Positions 22,806-34,073 of a stretch of 64,000 nt of DNA are shown here, one piece after another. The position numbers and the translations under genes are program-made. Under the pieces are notes generated by a model, which had not been told where the DNA came from, did no database searches, and worked only from the letters and a program-made list of their open reading frames with translations. Source of the DNA: Hydractinia symbiolongicarpus (taxonomy: Eukaryota > Cnidaria > Hydrozoa > Anthoathecata > Hydractiniidae); NCBI RefSeq assembly GCF_029227915.1, contig NC_079888.1, positions 5,281,001-5,345,000 of the forward strand, read 5' to 3'. Every line of letters begins with the position of its first letter. The stretch's first letter is position 1.

Positions 22806-25693
22806 AGCAAAATGTAATGTTTTAAATTTTATGTTTCTTTAGAAAAGAAGTCCATCAAAGTTCCCAAGGCACTCCAATGACTACAGTCAACGTCTGCCAA
22901 AAGGTTGGTCTACCAATGTGGCAATAGCTGAACGACAGTGGATAGGTCATCAAATTTTTGCAAATGAAAGAGACACGCCTGATCGATTTCAACAACCAAT
23001 GAAATTATGGAACCATCCACCACCTGTAAAATCATCATCAATTTCTAAGCCTGTGCCGGATAAGTATTTTTAGAGAAGAATGTTTCTATGGATGCCCCGG
23101 ATGATGTACAACTTTGATTTTAAATGTCCCAATTGTGGTAGAAGTGTACAATCCCGAGGTATACACCAAAAAGTGCGCCTGGTTTTGGATTTAAAAGATT
23201 TTTACTATCTTGCATCAGAATATTTGGGTTGTGCTTGTAGTAAAACAATCGTAGCAATGGACAGCCGCATGTTGGAACAGCTACCTTATGTCGTAACGTA
23301 GTACCATTATACGTACCACTATGCATGTGACACTGCTATCATTTCTTTCTTGAAATGAAGAACTCTTGGAAATAGTAGCAACGCCCTGAAGAACACTCTG
23401 CTTGAAATGCACCGTGAACACTGGGTCATAAGAAATCTGAACTTTCTCAGAGATTGTCAAAAGCATAAGGCAGCATTGGCCATGGTAAATGCAAAACCAT
23501 GCGTATATGCTAAAGCTGATGCATTTCGGGTCCTACCTAATTCCAAGTGGTTTTTGGCTGCATACGCAAGAGATGTGTGGTCCAGATTGGACATATGCAA
23601 GGCATCGGTTACCAGTGTATTTGGAGATGTTTTAAAAATCGATTCTAACAAAAAAATATTGTCAAGACTTACAGGAGATGCAAAAACATCTGAAACTTAG
23701 TTGAGAAACGTTGGTAATGAGTATGGTCCTATTTTGCAAAGCATTGTCACATCATCAGAGTCAAATGAGTCTTTGCAACCTATGGCAGATGGTCTGATGT
23801 CACGGTACAAAAACGCAGATGTCCCACCACCTAGCCTTTTGTATACAGACAGAGATTGTTGTAGTCTCAGTGTACCATCAAGGTTTAAGAGGTTCTTTCC
23901 ATCTTGGGACAGTTTGGAAGTTCGCTTGGACATTTGGCACTTCATGAGGCGCATTGCGCTTGGCTGTACTTCCGAATCCCACCCTCTTTATGGTTCCTTT
24001 ATGTCACAGCCCTCAGGATGTATTTTTGAATGGGAAGAAGGTGATTACAAAAAGTTAGTTGCTGCTAAGAAGGAAGAGCTTCAGATGAAAGGACTGTCGG
24101 CACCCTCGTTAAAAGCGGTTACCAATGCAATAACAAAATATGAATTGGCCAGACATTGCAAAAGAAAAACGAGAGGTGCTTCAGTTACCACAAAAAAATT
24201 TGAAGAACTTATCCTTACATATACTGGGTGTACTGACACTTTAGGTGTGCCATTCCTAAGGGAGAACATGGTGGAAATATATAATGAGCAAAAGAAGCAT
24301 ATTGTTTGCACCCAAGACCCAGACATGCCATTATATACTCAAGTGAAAATGGTTAAAAAAAGAGCTTCGTTTTTTCCATTGTACCGCTGTGCCAGAGAAG
24401 CACTTCATTAGAATCTTTTCACTGCCACCTGTTAAAGTTTATTCCAGGATCTTCTGCCAATGCAGTAGAAAAAAAACAGGCAGAAGGTCCAGGGATGCTT
24501 TCTTTACGTTCCTTCGATGTTGAACTCGTTGCAAAGTTCAACAAAATGCATTTGGATGTATATGGAGAAATGTTTAACAACAAACCTGTTCCAAATAAAG
24601 CAACGAATGAAGTAATTGGTATGGAATATGTTTTTCGACAAATTGACATGAGCTTTACTCAAGCTTACGTAGACAGTACCATCGAAAACGGGTGCAAGTT
24701 AGAAGATGAGGGCATATAGGTTGATGTAGATATCGATACTTCTGCTGTCAACCATCCAGTAGAGGACTTTGCTGATGGAGATGATGATGGCACAGAAGAG
24801 ATCGATGACACCACTACCGCTACTACCGACTCAAAAGGAATTCCTGGTTGGAATCATGTTGATGCGTTGGCACAAGCTCTTTTAGCATCGCATGGTCCAG
24901 TATTTCGGATGAAGATGCACAAAAAATCACTAGTCTCTTCAATCAACTGGACGAATATGACAAAAAGCCAATAACATATACAACTGTTTACCGGAAGCCA
25001 GTAAAAGGACGCTTCTGCACAAGGAAGAGGGAAGGTTTTACTGGTTTGGTGCAAATGAAGAGATCGTTTTTGTCAGGTGCCTCCCCTGCTCTTTTCCCAT
25101 CAAAAAGTAGGGTGGTTGAGGCTATTTGTATTCATCTGTGCCAGAAAATAACAGTACCACACACATCTACACGTAGTGCCGGAAGCAGACAGTACCGTTC
25201 TCGTTGGGGTACCATTTTAAAGGAGTACAATGCCATTCGTGCGAGGTTATTTAGCAGTCAACACCTGTTGAATAATACTAATATTACTTTGTTCAACATC
25301 AACGAGACCACCCTTAGACTTTGTTCAAAGACAAAATTCGAAGCAAAGAGATCATAACACTGATGCAAGGAAGACCTGTCCTTAAAGCTGTGTACATTTC
25401 AGTTGATACTTTGCCAGTTGTTTGTGAACGAGCAAACACAATGGAAGGTTTAAAGAACCCTATTAAGTTCACCAATCATGAAGACCAATCTGGACAGTGT
25501 AAACGTTCATACTGTAGAAAGGGAAAAACATCTGTTGCAACAGAAGCAGGTGAACCAGCATTAAAAGTAATACCACCCATTAACATTTCACCAGTATTAC
25601 CATCACCTATCTTACCAATGCCACACATGTTTACTCCTCCATCATCACCACCTTTTACCGTACCTGTTATTGTTTCACCAAATTTCGTGTAGA

Positions 25694-25732
25694 CCAATCG
25701 CGGCCATTCAAGACGGGAAATTCAGTCTGCGC
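25694..25732 (+). repeat. Left inverted repeat of the RAG1-like element
   Basis: CGGCCATTCA followed closely by ACGGGAAATTCAGTCTGCGC. The same sequence appears inverted at 31870-31920, where about 11 extra bases separate the two blocks. The pair brackets the RAG1-like gene. I could not find a flanking 5 bp target duplication or a clear terminal CAC trinucleotide, both expected for Transib/RAG elements. Confidence 0.6.
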
Positions 25733-25802
25733 CTGCGCGATTCTTGTGCGTTATATTTCAGAAAAAAAGTGAATTTTGGCGACCTGGTAAAGCTCTCACG
25801 AG

Positions 25803-25996
25803 ATGGAAGGTTTTGAAGATTTAAAATTTCCTGGTATTAAAGGTTTTTTGGCTAGTACTGAAGTTGCTTGTGGATGTATATATGATATGTGGAAACAGCA
25901 AAACGGACGTCGAAGCACTGTGCTTTTTTTTACAGAACTTGTAAAGCCCCAAACCTGGGGCATCAGACACGAAGAAGCAAATGAACCATCAGTCAG
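25803..25996 (+). CDS. Short ORF or first exon of unknown function
   Basis: The frame opens at an ATG 70 bp inside the left inverted repeat and codes for about 65 residues (MEGFEDLKFPGIKGF...), with two Cys in ACGCIYDMW. It ends at an AG/GTAACT donor-like border; an in-frame TAA follows at once. It faces the 3' end of the RAG1-like gene, so the two are convergent. No family is recognised. It could be a leftover first exon of a second transposon gene, or chance. Confidence 0.35.
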
Positions 25997-26422
25997 GTAA
26001 CTGCTTAAAAATTATATTTTCTGTGTAGTATAGATGCAGTGTAGCCATAAAACGTTCCTTAAATATAAAAATATATTTTAAATGTCCTTAAATTTTCTTT
26101 TTTTTACTTGAGGGGTCATGCTTTTTGCCATCGGTTTGACTTTCAGATGATGTCGCTCAAGCATAACTTTGACTCGAGCGTTATGTGGTCGGACTGATGC
26201 ATAAGTAGCTCTCAATTTGTTAAACTCTGGATGTATGCTCTCTCCTCCTTGTTCACCATACATGCCAAGACCAAAGTGCCACCTCTTTATAAAGTCAACT
26301 ACATGGTCCTCCAACATGTGGAGTTTTGGTGTTATAGACCGGTTTGGAAAAGTGGTTCATAGATAATCCATTAAATCTTTTATTGCAGCATCTAGAAAAG
26401 ATCATTAAGTACAGTTGATTGA

Positions 26423-27998
26423 CATCATCATCATCATCATCATTCTCGGCTTAACGTCTGTTTTCCATGCTAGCATGGGTTGGACGGGGTATATTAATGA
26501 CCCTCTTCCAATCTGATCTAGACTGTGTTAGATCTAAACTCAACTTCCTTTCTATCAAGTCTGTCCTTATAACCTCCTGCCAAGTCTTTCTCGGTCTGCC
26601 TCTGGGCTTTGCCCCAGGAACTATCAAGTCTCTACACTTTCTTACCCAATTATCCTCCTTCATTCTTTCCAAGTGCCCCAGCCAATTCAATCTTCTTATC
26701 TGGATAACATCTTTAATTCTACGGAGACTTAGCCTGCTTCTTAGCTCATCTGAACTCTTTCTGTCTCTCAGACTGGCATTACACATCCACCTAACCATTC
26801 TCATATCATTCCTTTCTAAACGGTCAAGATCTTCCTGCTTCACTGCCCAAATCTCACTACCGTACAACATAACACTTCTTACACAGGCCTCATACAACCT
26901 ACCTTTTACCTCAATTGACAGGACTCTGCTAGTCAATAAAGGAAGTAACTCTCTAAACTTTTTCCAAGCAGAACCTATCCTGCAAGTAACACTTCTTCCA
27001 ACACCCCCTTCACTGCCCAACATATCACCTAAGTAACAGAAGTTCTTAACTATCTCTAACGAGCCACTGTTGTACATCATTAAAGCTGGAAATACTTCAT
27101 TCTCTACAATCTCACCTTTGCAACGCTTGCATACAAACTGTATGTCAGCTCTTAACCTTCCACTAATACTACTGCACTTCTTATGTACCCAATGCTTGCA
27201 AGTCTGACAAAAAATTGAGTTACTACCAACCCCTTTCCTGCAAACTCCACAAGGCCACTTTCCAACTACAAGGTCACACTTGGCTGCAATGCTACTTATC
27301 ATGACTTTAGACTTTGCTGTGTTTACCTTCAGCCCTTTCTCTTCTAGTCCTTTCTCCCACTTCTCAAACTTTTCAACTAATTCTTCCATCGACTCTGCTA
27401 TGAGAACCAAATCATCTGCATACAATAACTCCCATGGACAACCTGTTCTGAACTCCATCGACAGCGCTTCTAAGACTAGAATAAACAACAAAGGACTAAG
27501 TACAGAACCCTGATGTACACCAACATTTACACTAAATTCATCACTAAGTGAATCGTTAATCCTGACACGACTTCTAGCATTGCTGTACATAGACTGAACC
27601 ATCGTAACTAGCCACTCATCCACACCTAATTTTCTCATAGCCCACCGAATAACTTTACGTGGCACTCTATCAAAAGCTTTCTCTAAATCTATAAAGGCAA
27701 AATAGAGATTCTTTCTCTTTCCTAAATACTTTTCCTGAAGCTGTCTGAGTAAAAATATTGCATCTGTAGTGCCACGCCCTGGAACAAAACCAAATTGCAT
27801 CTTATCTATATCAATTCTTTCTCTAAGTAACTTATCAATCACTCTTTCAATAACTTTCAATAACTTTCAACCAACTTCAAACCTCTATAGTTACCCCTTT
27901 CTAATGCATCACCCTTGCCCTTGAAACAGTTCACTATTACACTCGACTGCCACTCACTTGGAATAGCACCATCCTTTATAATCTGGTTAGCAAGACGT
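26423..27998 (-). mobile_element. 5'-truncated LINE copy with (GAT)n tail, copy 2, nested in the RAG1-like gene
   Basis: It reads leftward, starts inside the reverse transcriptase and ends with the family 3' end (CGTTAAGCCGAGAATGATGA) and GAT tail at 26423-26442. It lies between the exon ending near 28075 and the GEQGGES exon at 26078-26380 of the RAG1-like gene, so it inserted after that gene. A 10 bp duplication near 27855 (TTGAAAGTTA twice) shifts the reading frame in the fingers of the reverse transcriptase. Confidence 0.9.
26451..27860 (-). pseudogene. LINE reverse transcriptase fragment with zinc finger after the RT domain
   Basis: About 469 codons remain open. The reverse transcriptase part has FGFVPGRGTTDAIF, FIDLEKAFDRVPR, GVHQGSVLSPLLFILVLEAL and the YADD catalytic box. 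A Cys/His cluster follows directly (CGVCRKGVGSNSIFCQTCKH, then WVHKKC and CKRCKG), a PHD-like finger placed between the palm and the C-terminal region. After it come YGSEIWAVKQEDL, NWLGHLERM and RGRPRKTWQEVI, typical of the C-terminal part of many LINE ORF2 proteins. Upstream codons for NYRGLK exist in another frame (27861-27990), showing a frameshift. No endonuclease part is present because of 5' truncation. The frame given starts without a true ATG. Confidence 0.85.
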
Positions 27999-30900
27999 AG
28001 TATACATATACAGTAACAGTGCCAGTATCAATATGGAGCTTTCTTATGTTATAAACAGCTTTAAGAAAAATCTTTTACCAAACCAAGAGGCGTAAACCGG
28101 TTAAAAAGTATAAACGTCGTTTGTCGGACGGCCCCTTACCCAATTCATCCATGTTTTCATCACTAAATAAATCACACGAATTCATCAAGTTATAGCACAG
28201 TGCATATTTGAGAAAAAGGTGTTTGAACTGTGTTGCTATTTGAATAGCATCTGTGTGAATATCTGTGTCAACGAAACCCATTCGGTAAACTTCTTTAGGT
28301 ATGGTTTACGTTTTTTGTTTAGCTCCTCAATTTGTGACAACTAAATAGATAATATACATATAATTTTTAGTAGTGCAATATAAATGACTATAACTAATAA
28401 AAACAAACATAATTACCTTTTCTTTTAATTTGGTTTTTAAATGGACCAACCAAGGTTAAAAAACTTCATTGATTTCTACCTCTTGATCAGGATTTTTTAA
28501 AATATTTGAATTTATTGCTTCGTAAACCAAATTTATTTTGTTTTCGTAGTCGCCTGCAAGATATTGGAGTCTCTTATCTTGGACTGTGTTGTAACATATG
28601 CATCAAACCATTTTGATCTAACTTCCTGTTATTTACTGCCATAGCTGCTGCAATTTTCACGTCCAAAAGATGACAACGATCTTCGAGCATAATGAAGAAT
28701 TTAAGATACGACCCCAACGAAATATGTAAAGCTGGTAATGCAACCTAGAAGAAAAATATATGTTAACGTTCGAGGTTTTAACAATCCACAATGAAAAAAT
28801 ATTAGGATGAAATGTATTTCAATGGAGATGTTAGGGTGATAAAAACATTCACTATCATTACTTAGATGGCTTAGTTAATGAAAAAAGACTCACTTGCTCT
28901 ATGGGAACATTAAACATAACTTCATCGATAACATTGTTAAAGTGTTTCGCATCTTTTATATTTCCACCAGCAGCTTGAAATTATCGTAATCAAATTTCAA
29001 AGTGAGTAGTGTTCGTTTTTCATAATTTCCTCTTGTTGCCAATGATACTTGTAATTCTTTTGATGTTATGTTGTAAAATAAGCAGCAGTGACGACCTTAA
29101 TTAAAAAGTCAATTTTTTAAAAATTATCAATAAGTTATAATTTATTTATTAAAATCGTCAACTAATGCAATACCATTTGCTCCAGTCAATCCATAAATAG
29201 CACAAAGGAACTCATAATCACCATAAATGAAAACTCTCATATTTCTTGTTCTGAAAAAAAAAAAGAGTTTATAATATCTGTTAGTTGTAGATATGTATAC
29301 ATTCCTAAATGTATTTACCTAAAAAAATATTTATACCTTCAGTTTTGTGTTTGTAAAGTATCAATTTGAGATTTAAATGTGTCAAGCCCCATCTTCAGAT
29401 TTACTCTGTAGTCCTTTGCTTCGAAAGCACTGAACACAACTATATTCCCTTTGCTGTTTGGATGAAGTGTGTTACAGTATTGATAGGACATTTTAAACGA
29501 TTTCCAACCATGGTCCCCACCAATCTTTACATGGATCTCATTATCAGGAGTTTGTTTCTCAACAAATTGAGCATACCTTAATAAAATACAATTATATGGA
29601 ATTCAATAACATTTTAATTTACTGTGCATTTGTGAGATTTGTAGTAGAGAAACTTACTTGTATAATAAATTTAAGTAACAAAGAACGTAATGTGAAACCA
29701 GTACGTAACCCCATGGTGCCTCTCTAACGTCATAAGATCCCTTTTCCTCTTTAATTTGAAATCTGAAGGGAACACTTTCAACAACTATGTCATCCCCTGT
29801 CCACTCCTTTGCCACCTTTCGTTGTCTTGCCTGGGAAGCAACTTTGATGTTAAAGGTTTTTAGCCATCTATTGACAAATAATAATAAATAAAAATGTAAT
29901 TATGGATGAAAATGTCAATGTTGTTTATTGGAATTGTGATTTTTGCTGCTGTTACCAAACGCCAAAATTATTTTTTATCAAATAAATGAAAACCTTACTA
30001 AAACCTTACTATAAACCTTACTTAACGTATATAATGGGAAGTATGCATGCCGTTCCATTTTGTGTAATTTTTCCCATGGGATCCCTAAGTCAACTTTCAT
30101 AGATATCAATGTCTCTGCAGAGATTGATGTTGATAAAATATCAGGTTGCTTCAAACTATTTTCTTTTTCATTTTCTTGAAAACTGTTTACTAATTTATAT
30201 GTTTGGTTAACCATGGATGAAGATGTTCTACCAGTTGGTTTTGTAAAAACCTGTTTCTGATTTGGAGAGTTTTGCGAGTTACTTCAGTTCCCTTAATAGC
30301 TTTTGGTGTGGATAAAACAAAGCATTATGATCATTGTGCTGGATACTTCGTATGTTAGACTTTGTAATAAATGCGAAATAACTTTAATGTTAGAAAATTG
30401 TTTGACGTTTCACAAAATTTTATAGATTTGGCCAAATTTAGATATATCACATTGGAAGTTTATTTTTTGCTGATCGAATTTCAGGAAAATTTTCTGACAT
30501 TAAAGTAAAATAAGAATGCTATTTTTTACCCGAGAACCACCAGTCATAAACTCGATACTTTTATTTGGCAACATTGACTGTGCCATTTTTGTTTTTATGA
30601 CACAAAGGACAGCTTCTTCAAATTCTCGTGAAATAGGACTACTTTTATCTAGAGCGAACAAGTCGTTTAACAATGTATGTGATGATGTCGCCAAGATATT
30701 TTTTTGACCACAACATGATGCTTGGTGTATTTCTCTTGAGTTCATTCCAAAATATCAAAATTAATTCCACATCCTATTACACATTCCAGCTTAAGACACT
30801 TTGTCATATCAGTTATACCCTTTGATGGTATTATAGAATCTGGTGCTATAGCTGTTGATTTCTCTTCTTTAGATCAAACAGGACACTTGGTTTCTGTCAG

Positions 30901-31869
30901 CAGCAGGCCTTCAACCTGCAGCAACAAACATTTAAAACAAAGTGTGTGATGACAGGCAGTTATTAAAATGGGTTGAACTGGACAAGTACACAGATGCAAA
31001 TGACTATTTTGTTCAGATGTTAAACTTTTTATATTACATTTGTCAGGAATAATGTCTGCCGACATTTTATGTAGTAATTTTAGCGAGCATTCTTTTGTCC
31101 AGTATAAATGTTTTCCAGAATATCGCCTGGTACTTCCTCTCTTTTTTGGCCTCCCACCTCTTTTTAATGTTTTAAATTGAGTGCAAAAAGTACAATTACT
31201 GCTATGCTGACACCATGAAATATTTAAGTGCTGAGAAGTTGCATTATGTTACCATATTTTTTTAACTTGCAATAGCACTTCATGCAAATATTCTTTGGAT
31301 GAATATCATCCTTATCCTTATCAATGTCTACTAAGAAATATTTCTTGAGAGGTTCTTTTACTTTAACGTTTAATGCACTAAGCACATTGTGAGAGTTCTT
31401 AGGCAACAACTATTGGCAAATTCTACAAACTTGAGATAGGTTTTGAAGATGTCAGGCAGCCATGTTCGATTTTAGTGTAGCTAGCTAGCGAAAACTATGG
31501 TCTAAACTTTTATTAATAACTTTATCTAAAAGTATAACAGTAACTTATTAGATACATGTATAGAAAGCCGAATAATTGCTATGTATAACACTTATCATGA
31601 AAAACTTATTAGGAAAAGTTACTGACAGATCGTGAAATATGTGTCTTTTTACTTGCGACATTTTCCGGCGAATTCCCGCTATTTTGTATGTTCTTAGCTG
31701 AGCATGGCAATAGCAAAATATATATTTGGATTCCTTGATAAAAACATTAAAATCTGATCAGAAATTATCCGGTTGGCTAACAGAACACAGGAGGTGTTGA
31801 TAAGCACGTGTGTCCATTCCCCGCGCGAGCCTAAATTATCAGTTGTTTAACTTCTGCCTTTTGAAGCAC

Positions 31870-31920
31870 GCGCAGACTGAATTTCCCGTTTCTTGTACAA
31901 ACTGAATGGCCGTGCAATGG
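31870..31920 (-). repeat. Right inverted repeat of the RAG1-like element
   Basis: It is the reverse complement of the left repeat: GCGCAGACTGAATTTCCCGT, an 11 base spacer, then TGAATGGCCG. It ends about 4 bp before the damaged acceptor stem of the tRNA-Lys remnant at 31924. Confidence 0.6.
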
Positions 31921-31923
31921 GCG

Positions 31924-31996
31924 TAAATTTAAGCTCAGTCGGTAGAGCATGAGACTCTTAATCTCAGGGTCGTGGGTTCGAGCTCCACGTTGGGCG
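31924..31996 (+). pseudogene. tRNA-Lys(CTT) pseudogene with destroyed acceptor stem
   Basis: From position 10 onward it matches tRNA-Lys(CTT), including D arm, anticodon CTT and B box (GGTTCGAGCTC, one change). The first nine bases read TAAATTTAA instead of GCCCGGCTA, so the acceptor stem cannot form. It is the left-arm partner of the intact tRNA-Lys at 34074-34146. Confidence 0.9.
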
Positions 31997-32246
31997 CTTT
32001 TGTTGTTCCTGTTGGTATTTATTGTGAACCCACTGTGCCTGTAAAGGCTGATACTCCAAACCACATCGGACTACGTTCATTTTTACTTTTTTTAAACCGG
32101 GGTCTCATTCAACTGAAATCCAAATTTTGAGCTCGAATCCAGATTCCCATAGATTTACCAACGCTGGTAACAGATATAAGGCGTTGCAACACTTGTGGTA
32201 ATTATTTTAACGTTAAGTATTATCAACAGCAAAAATCCAAAACTTA

Positions 32247-32318
32247 TGACCCTGACGTGAATTGAACACGCAACCTTCTGATCTGGAGTCAGACGCGCTA
32301 CCATTGCGCCACAGAGTC
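32247..32318 (-). tRNA. tRNA-Trp (anticodon CCA), left arm
   Basis: 72 nt on the - strand: GACTCTGTGGCGCAATGGTA at the 5' end, loop ACTCCAGAT with CCA, B box GTTCAATTC, 3' CAGGGTCA. The acceptor stem GACTCTG/CAGGGTC pairs with one T-G. Intronless, and the same as the copy at 33752. Confidence 0.95.
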
Positions 32319-32385
32319 GTTACTGACATCTGGTCTTTACTTGTGCCATAATCACTTTGCCGTAAAACGAAAAAGAAAGAAAAGT

Positions 32386-32458
32386 TGTTTCCGCCCGGGC
32401 TCGAACCGGGGACCTTGCGCGTGTTAGGCGCACGTGATAACCACTACACTACGGAAAC
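32386..32458 (-). tRNA. tRNA-Val (anticodon AAC), left arm
   Basis: 73 nt on the - strand starting GTTTCCGTAGTGTAGTGGTT. The anticodon loop contains CTAACAC with AAC, the B box is GGTTCGAGCCC, and the acceptor stem GTTTCCG/CGGAAAC is perfect with discriminator A. Confidence 0.96.
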
Positions 32459-32707
32459 ATGCTGTTGAATGCGAGAGTGCTGCTTTATACTTTCTTGGTC
32501 ATGACAGATTTTGCAAACGGAGGATCTTTTTAAACAATCTGTCAATAGATTTAAATCAACGATCCAGTTGCATGGCGGAAAGTTTGCGTATTCGTCATCG
32601 CTATCGCTGGATGACACAGCGTCTGCAATTTTTTTTCGACTAGTGCTATCTGGACGATCGGCAGTAGAAACCTTTTGCTTTAATCTTCTTTTTAGCCGGC
32701 GAGTCAA
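32459..32707 (-). CDS. Exon-like ORF, unknown; basic start, acidic patch, CxxC
   Basis: About 80 residues are open up to the border of the tRNA-Val gene. The frame has a basic N terminus (TRRLKRRLKQK), a Ser/Asp acidic run (SSSDSDDEY), then NWIVDLNLLTDCLK and VCKIC. This pattern of an IVDL-LLTDCLK block followed by CxxC occurs at the front of some transposon-derived proteins in cnidarians. It lies in the spacer between the tRNA arms and appears cut off by the left arm. It may be a fragment and is not assigned a function. Confidence 0.3.
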
Positions 32708-33611
32708 ATATTTTTGTTTTAGGTATTGTTCTTTTTTTCGATGATATAAAAGCTTTATGACGATAGGACATTTTTATTCGCTGTTAAACTTGTAAACTGG
32801 TTTTGCCATGTTTTTCACGGTAATTTAACTTAGGAAGACAACATAGAAAAAGAAAATATCCTTATGAGAAATAGGAGAAAACTTCAAAAGAGTCTTTTAA
32901 CTACATACGAAAATCATTTTCCTCTTTGAGTCGGCTATCATTAACCGTGAACATAATTGAGTAGTAAAGATTAATGCCCAAGATGATTACGTGTGAACAA
33001 ATATTTGATCTTTATCGCATAACAAAAAAGTAATTTATAAAAAAAAATTGGGGGAATAATAATCTATCTTAAATACATTTTTAAAAAAAATATTTTTGCA
33101 CCATTTAAAAGCCCAGATCTTTTGCTACCTAATCACTGAAAAAAAATATTTTTTTTTAAAAAAAAAAACATTTTTTCGTATACTCAGTTGTACATTATCA
33201 TGTTGAACATGTTGAACTTTTTATAGTATGTGAGCCTAAAACCTTCACCATTTAACCTTTTTGCGTTCCTAGTTTTAGAAACTTTGTTTAACAGCTTACC
33301 AAATAGTTATCTAAGCACGATCTATAAAAAATAAAAAGTAAAATTCATTATAAATAATTTAAATAAATATAACAACTGGGCTGTCGTGGGTGGGAAAATG
33401 TTGAAAATTTACCTTGAAAATAAACTCGTTCCAACGACAATTTCAATTTTTAAAGTCAACCTGTAGAAAACTTTTTAAAAAAATAAATAAGATAGTGATA
33501 ATTTTATTTGGAATAACAAATGTTTTGGATTAAGCAAAAGAGCAAAAATTACACGAAAAAAAAACCCACCACAAAAAGCCGGCCGATTAAATGTTTTGTA
33601 GAACCAAGCAA

Positions 33612-33684
33612 GTTTCCGTAGTGTAGTGGTTATCACGTGCGCCTAACACGCGCAAGGTCCCCGGTTCGAGCCCGGGCGGAAACA
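33612..33684 (+). tRNA. tRNA-Val (anticodon AAC), right arm
   Basis: 73 nt, sequence as in the left-arm copy: 5' GTTTCCGTAGTGTAGTGGTT, anticodon AAC, B box GGTTCGAGCCC, perfect acceptor stem. Confidence 0.96.
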
Positions 33685-33751
33685 ACTTTTCTTTCTTTTT
33701 CGTTTTACGGCAAAGTGATTATGCCACAAATGAAGACCAGATGTCAGAAAC

Positions 33752-33823
33752 GACTCTGTGGCGCAATGGTAGCGCGTCTGACTCCAGATCAGAAGGTTGC
33801 GTGTTCAATTCACGTCAGGGTCA
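33752..33823 (+). tRNA. tRNA-Trp (anticodon CCA), right arm
   Basis: 72 nt, 5' GACTCTGTGGCGCAATGGTA, loop ACTCCAGAT, 3' CAGGGTCA. Same as the left-arm copy. Confidence 0.95.
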
Positions 33824-34073
33824 TAAGTTTTGGATTTTTGTTGTGGATAATACTTAACGTTAAAATAATTACCACAAGTGTTGCAACGCCTTATCTCTGT
33901 TACCAGCGTTGGTAAATCTATGGGAATCTGGATTCGAGCTCAAAATTGGGAGTTCAGTTGAATGAGACCCCAGTTTAAAAAAAGTAAAAATGAACGTAGT
34001 CCGATGTGGTTGGGAGTATCAGCTTTTACAGGCACAGTGGGTTCACAATAAATACCAACAGGAACAACAAAAG

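Larger units (their letters stand above)
26078..31463 (-). pseudogene. RAG1-like recombinase gene, decayed and split by a LINE
   Basis: Reading leftward from an ATG at 31463, the pieces follow the order of vertebrate RAG1. First is a zinc-binding dimerisation region (VCRIC, then DDIHPKNICMKC, 31240-31440), then NCTFC and GGRPKK (31120-31190). A RING-like finger follows (CTCPVQPILITACHHTLCFKC, 30890-31000), then an EEAVLCVI block (30540-30660). Next are a GIPWEKL segment (about 30060) and an exon at about 29650-29868. The DDE core follows: first Asp in GGDHGW (29513-29515), second Asp in YGDYEFL (29217-29219), a LPALHISLG exon (about 28740), and the Glu in GEQGGES (26240-26242 or 26252-26254). 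Several exons have GT-AG borders. Stops occur in the first exon and later, with frameshifts, and a LINE at 26423-27998 interrupts the last part. RAG1-like genes in invertebrates are transposases of the Transib/RAG family. The assignment is strong for motif order; the copy is dead. Confidence 0.8.
25694..31920 (-). mobile_element. RAG1-like (Transib/RAG superfamily) transposon
   Basis: About 6.2 kb between inverted repeats at 25694-25732 and 31870-31920, containing the RAG1-like gene on the - strand and a short convergent ORF near the left end. Removing the nested LINE leaves about 4.65 kb. The inverted repeats share more than 30 bp with one indel. The limits are inferred from those repeats. 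The alternative, that two unrelated copies of a small repeat happen to flank the gene, cannot be excluded from the sequence alone. Confidence 0.6.

Noticed and set aside
26467-27036. 189-codon frame on the + strand opposite the LINE fragment
   Set aside because: It is the antisense shadow of the reverse transcriptase C-terminal region and has no motif of its own.
31924-31996. Functional tRNA-Lys
   Set aside because: The first nine bases cannot pair with the 3' acceptor strand, so it is scored as a pseudogene despite an intact anticodon and nearly intact B box.
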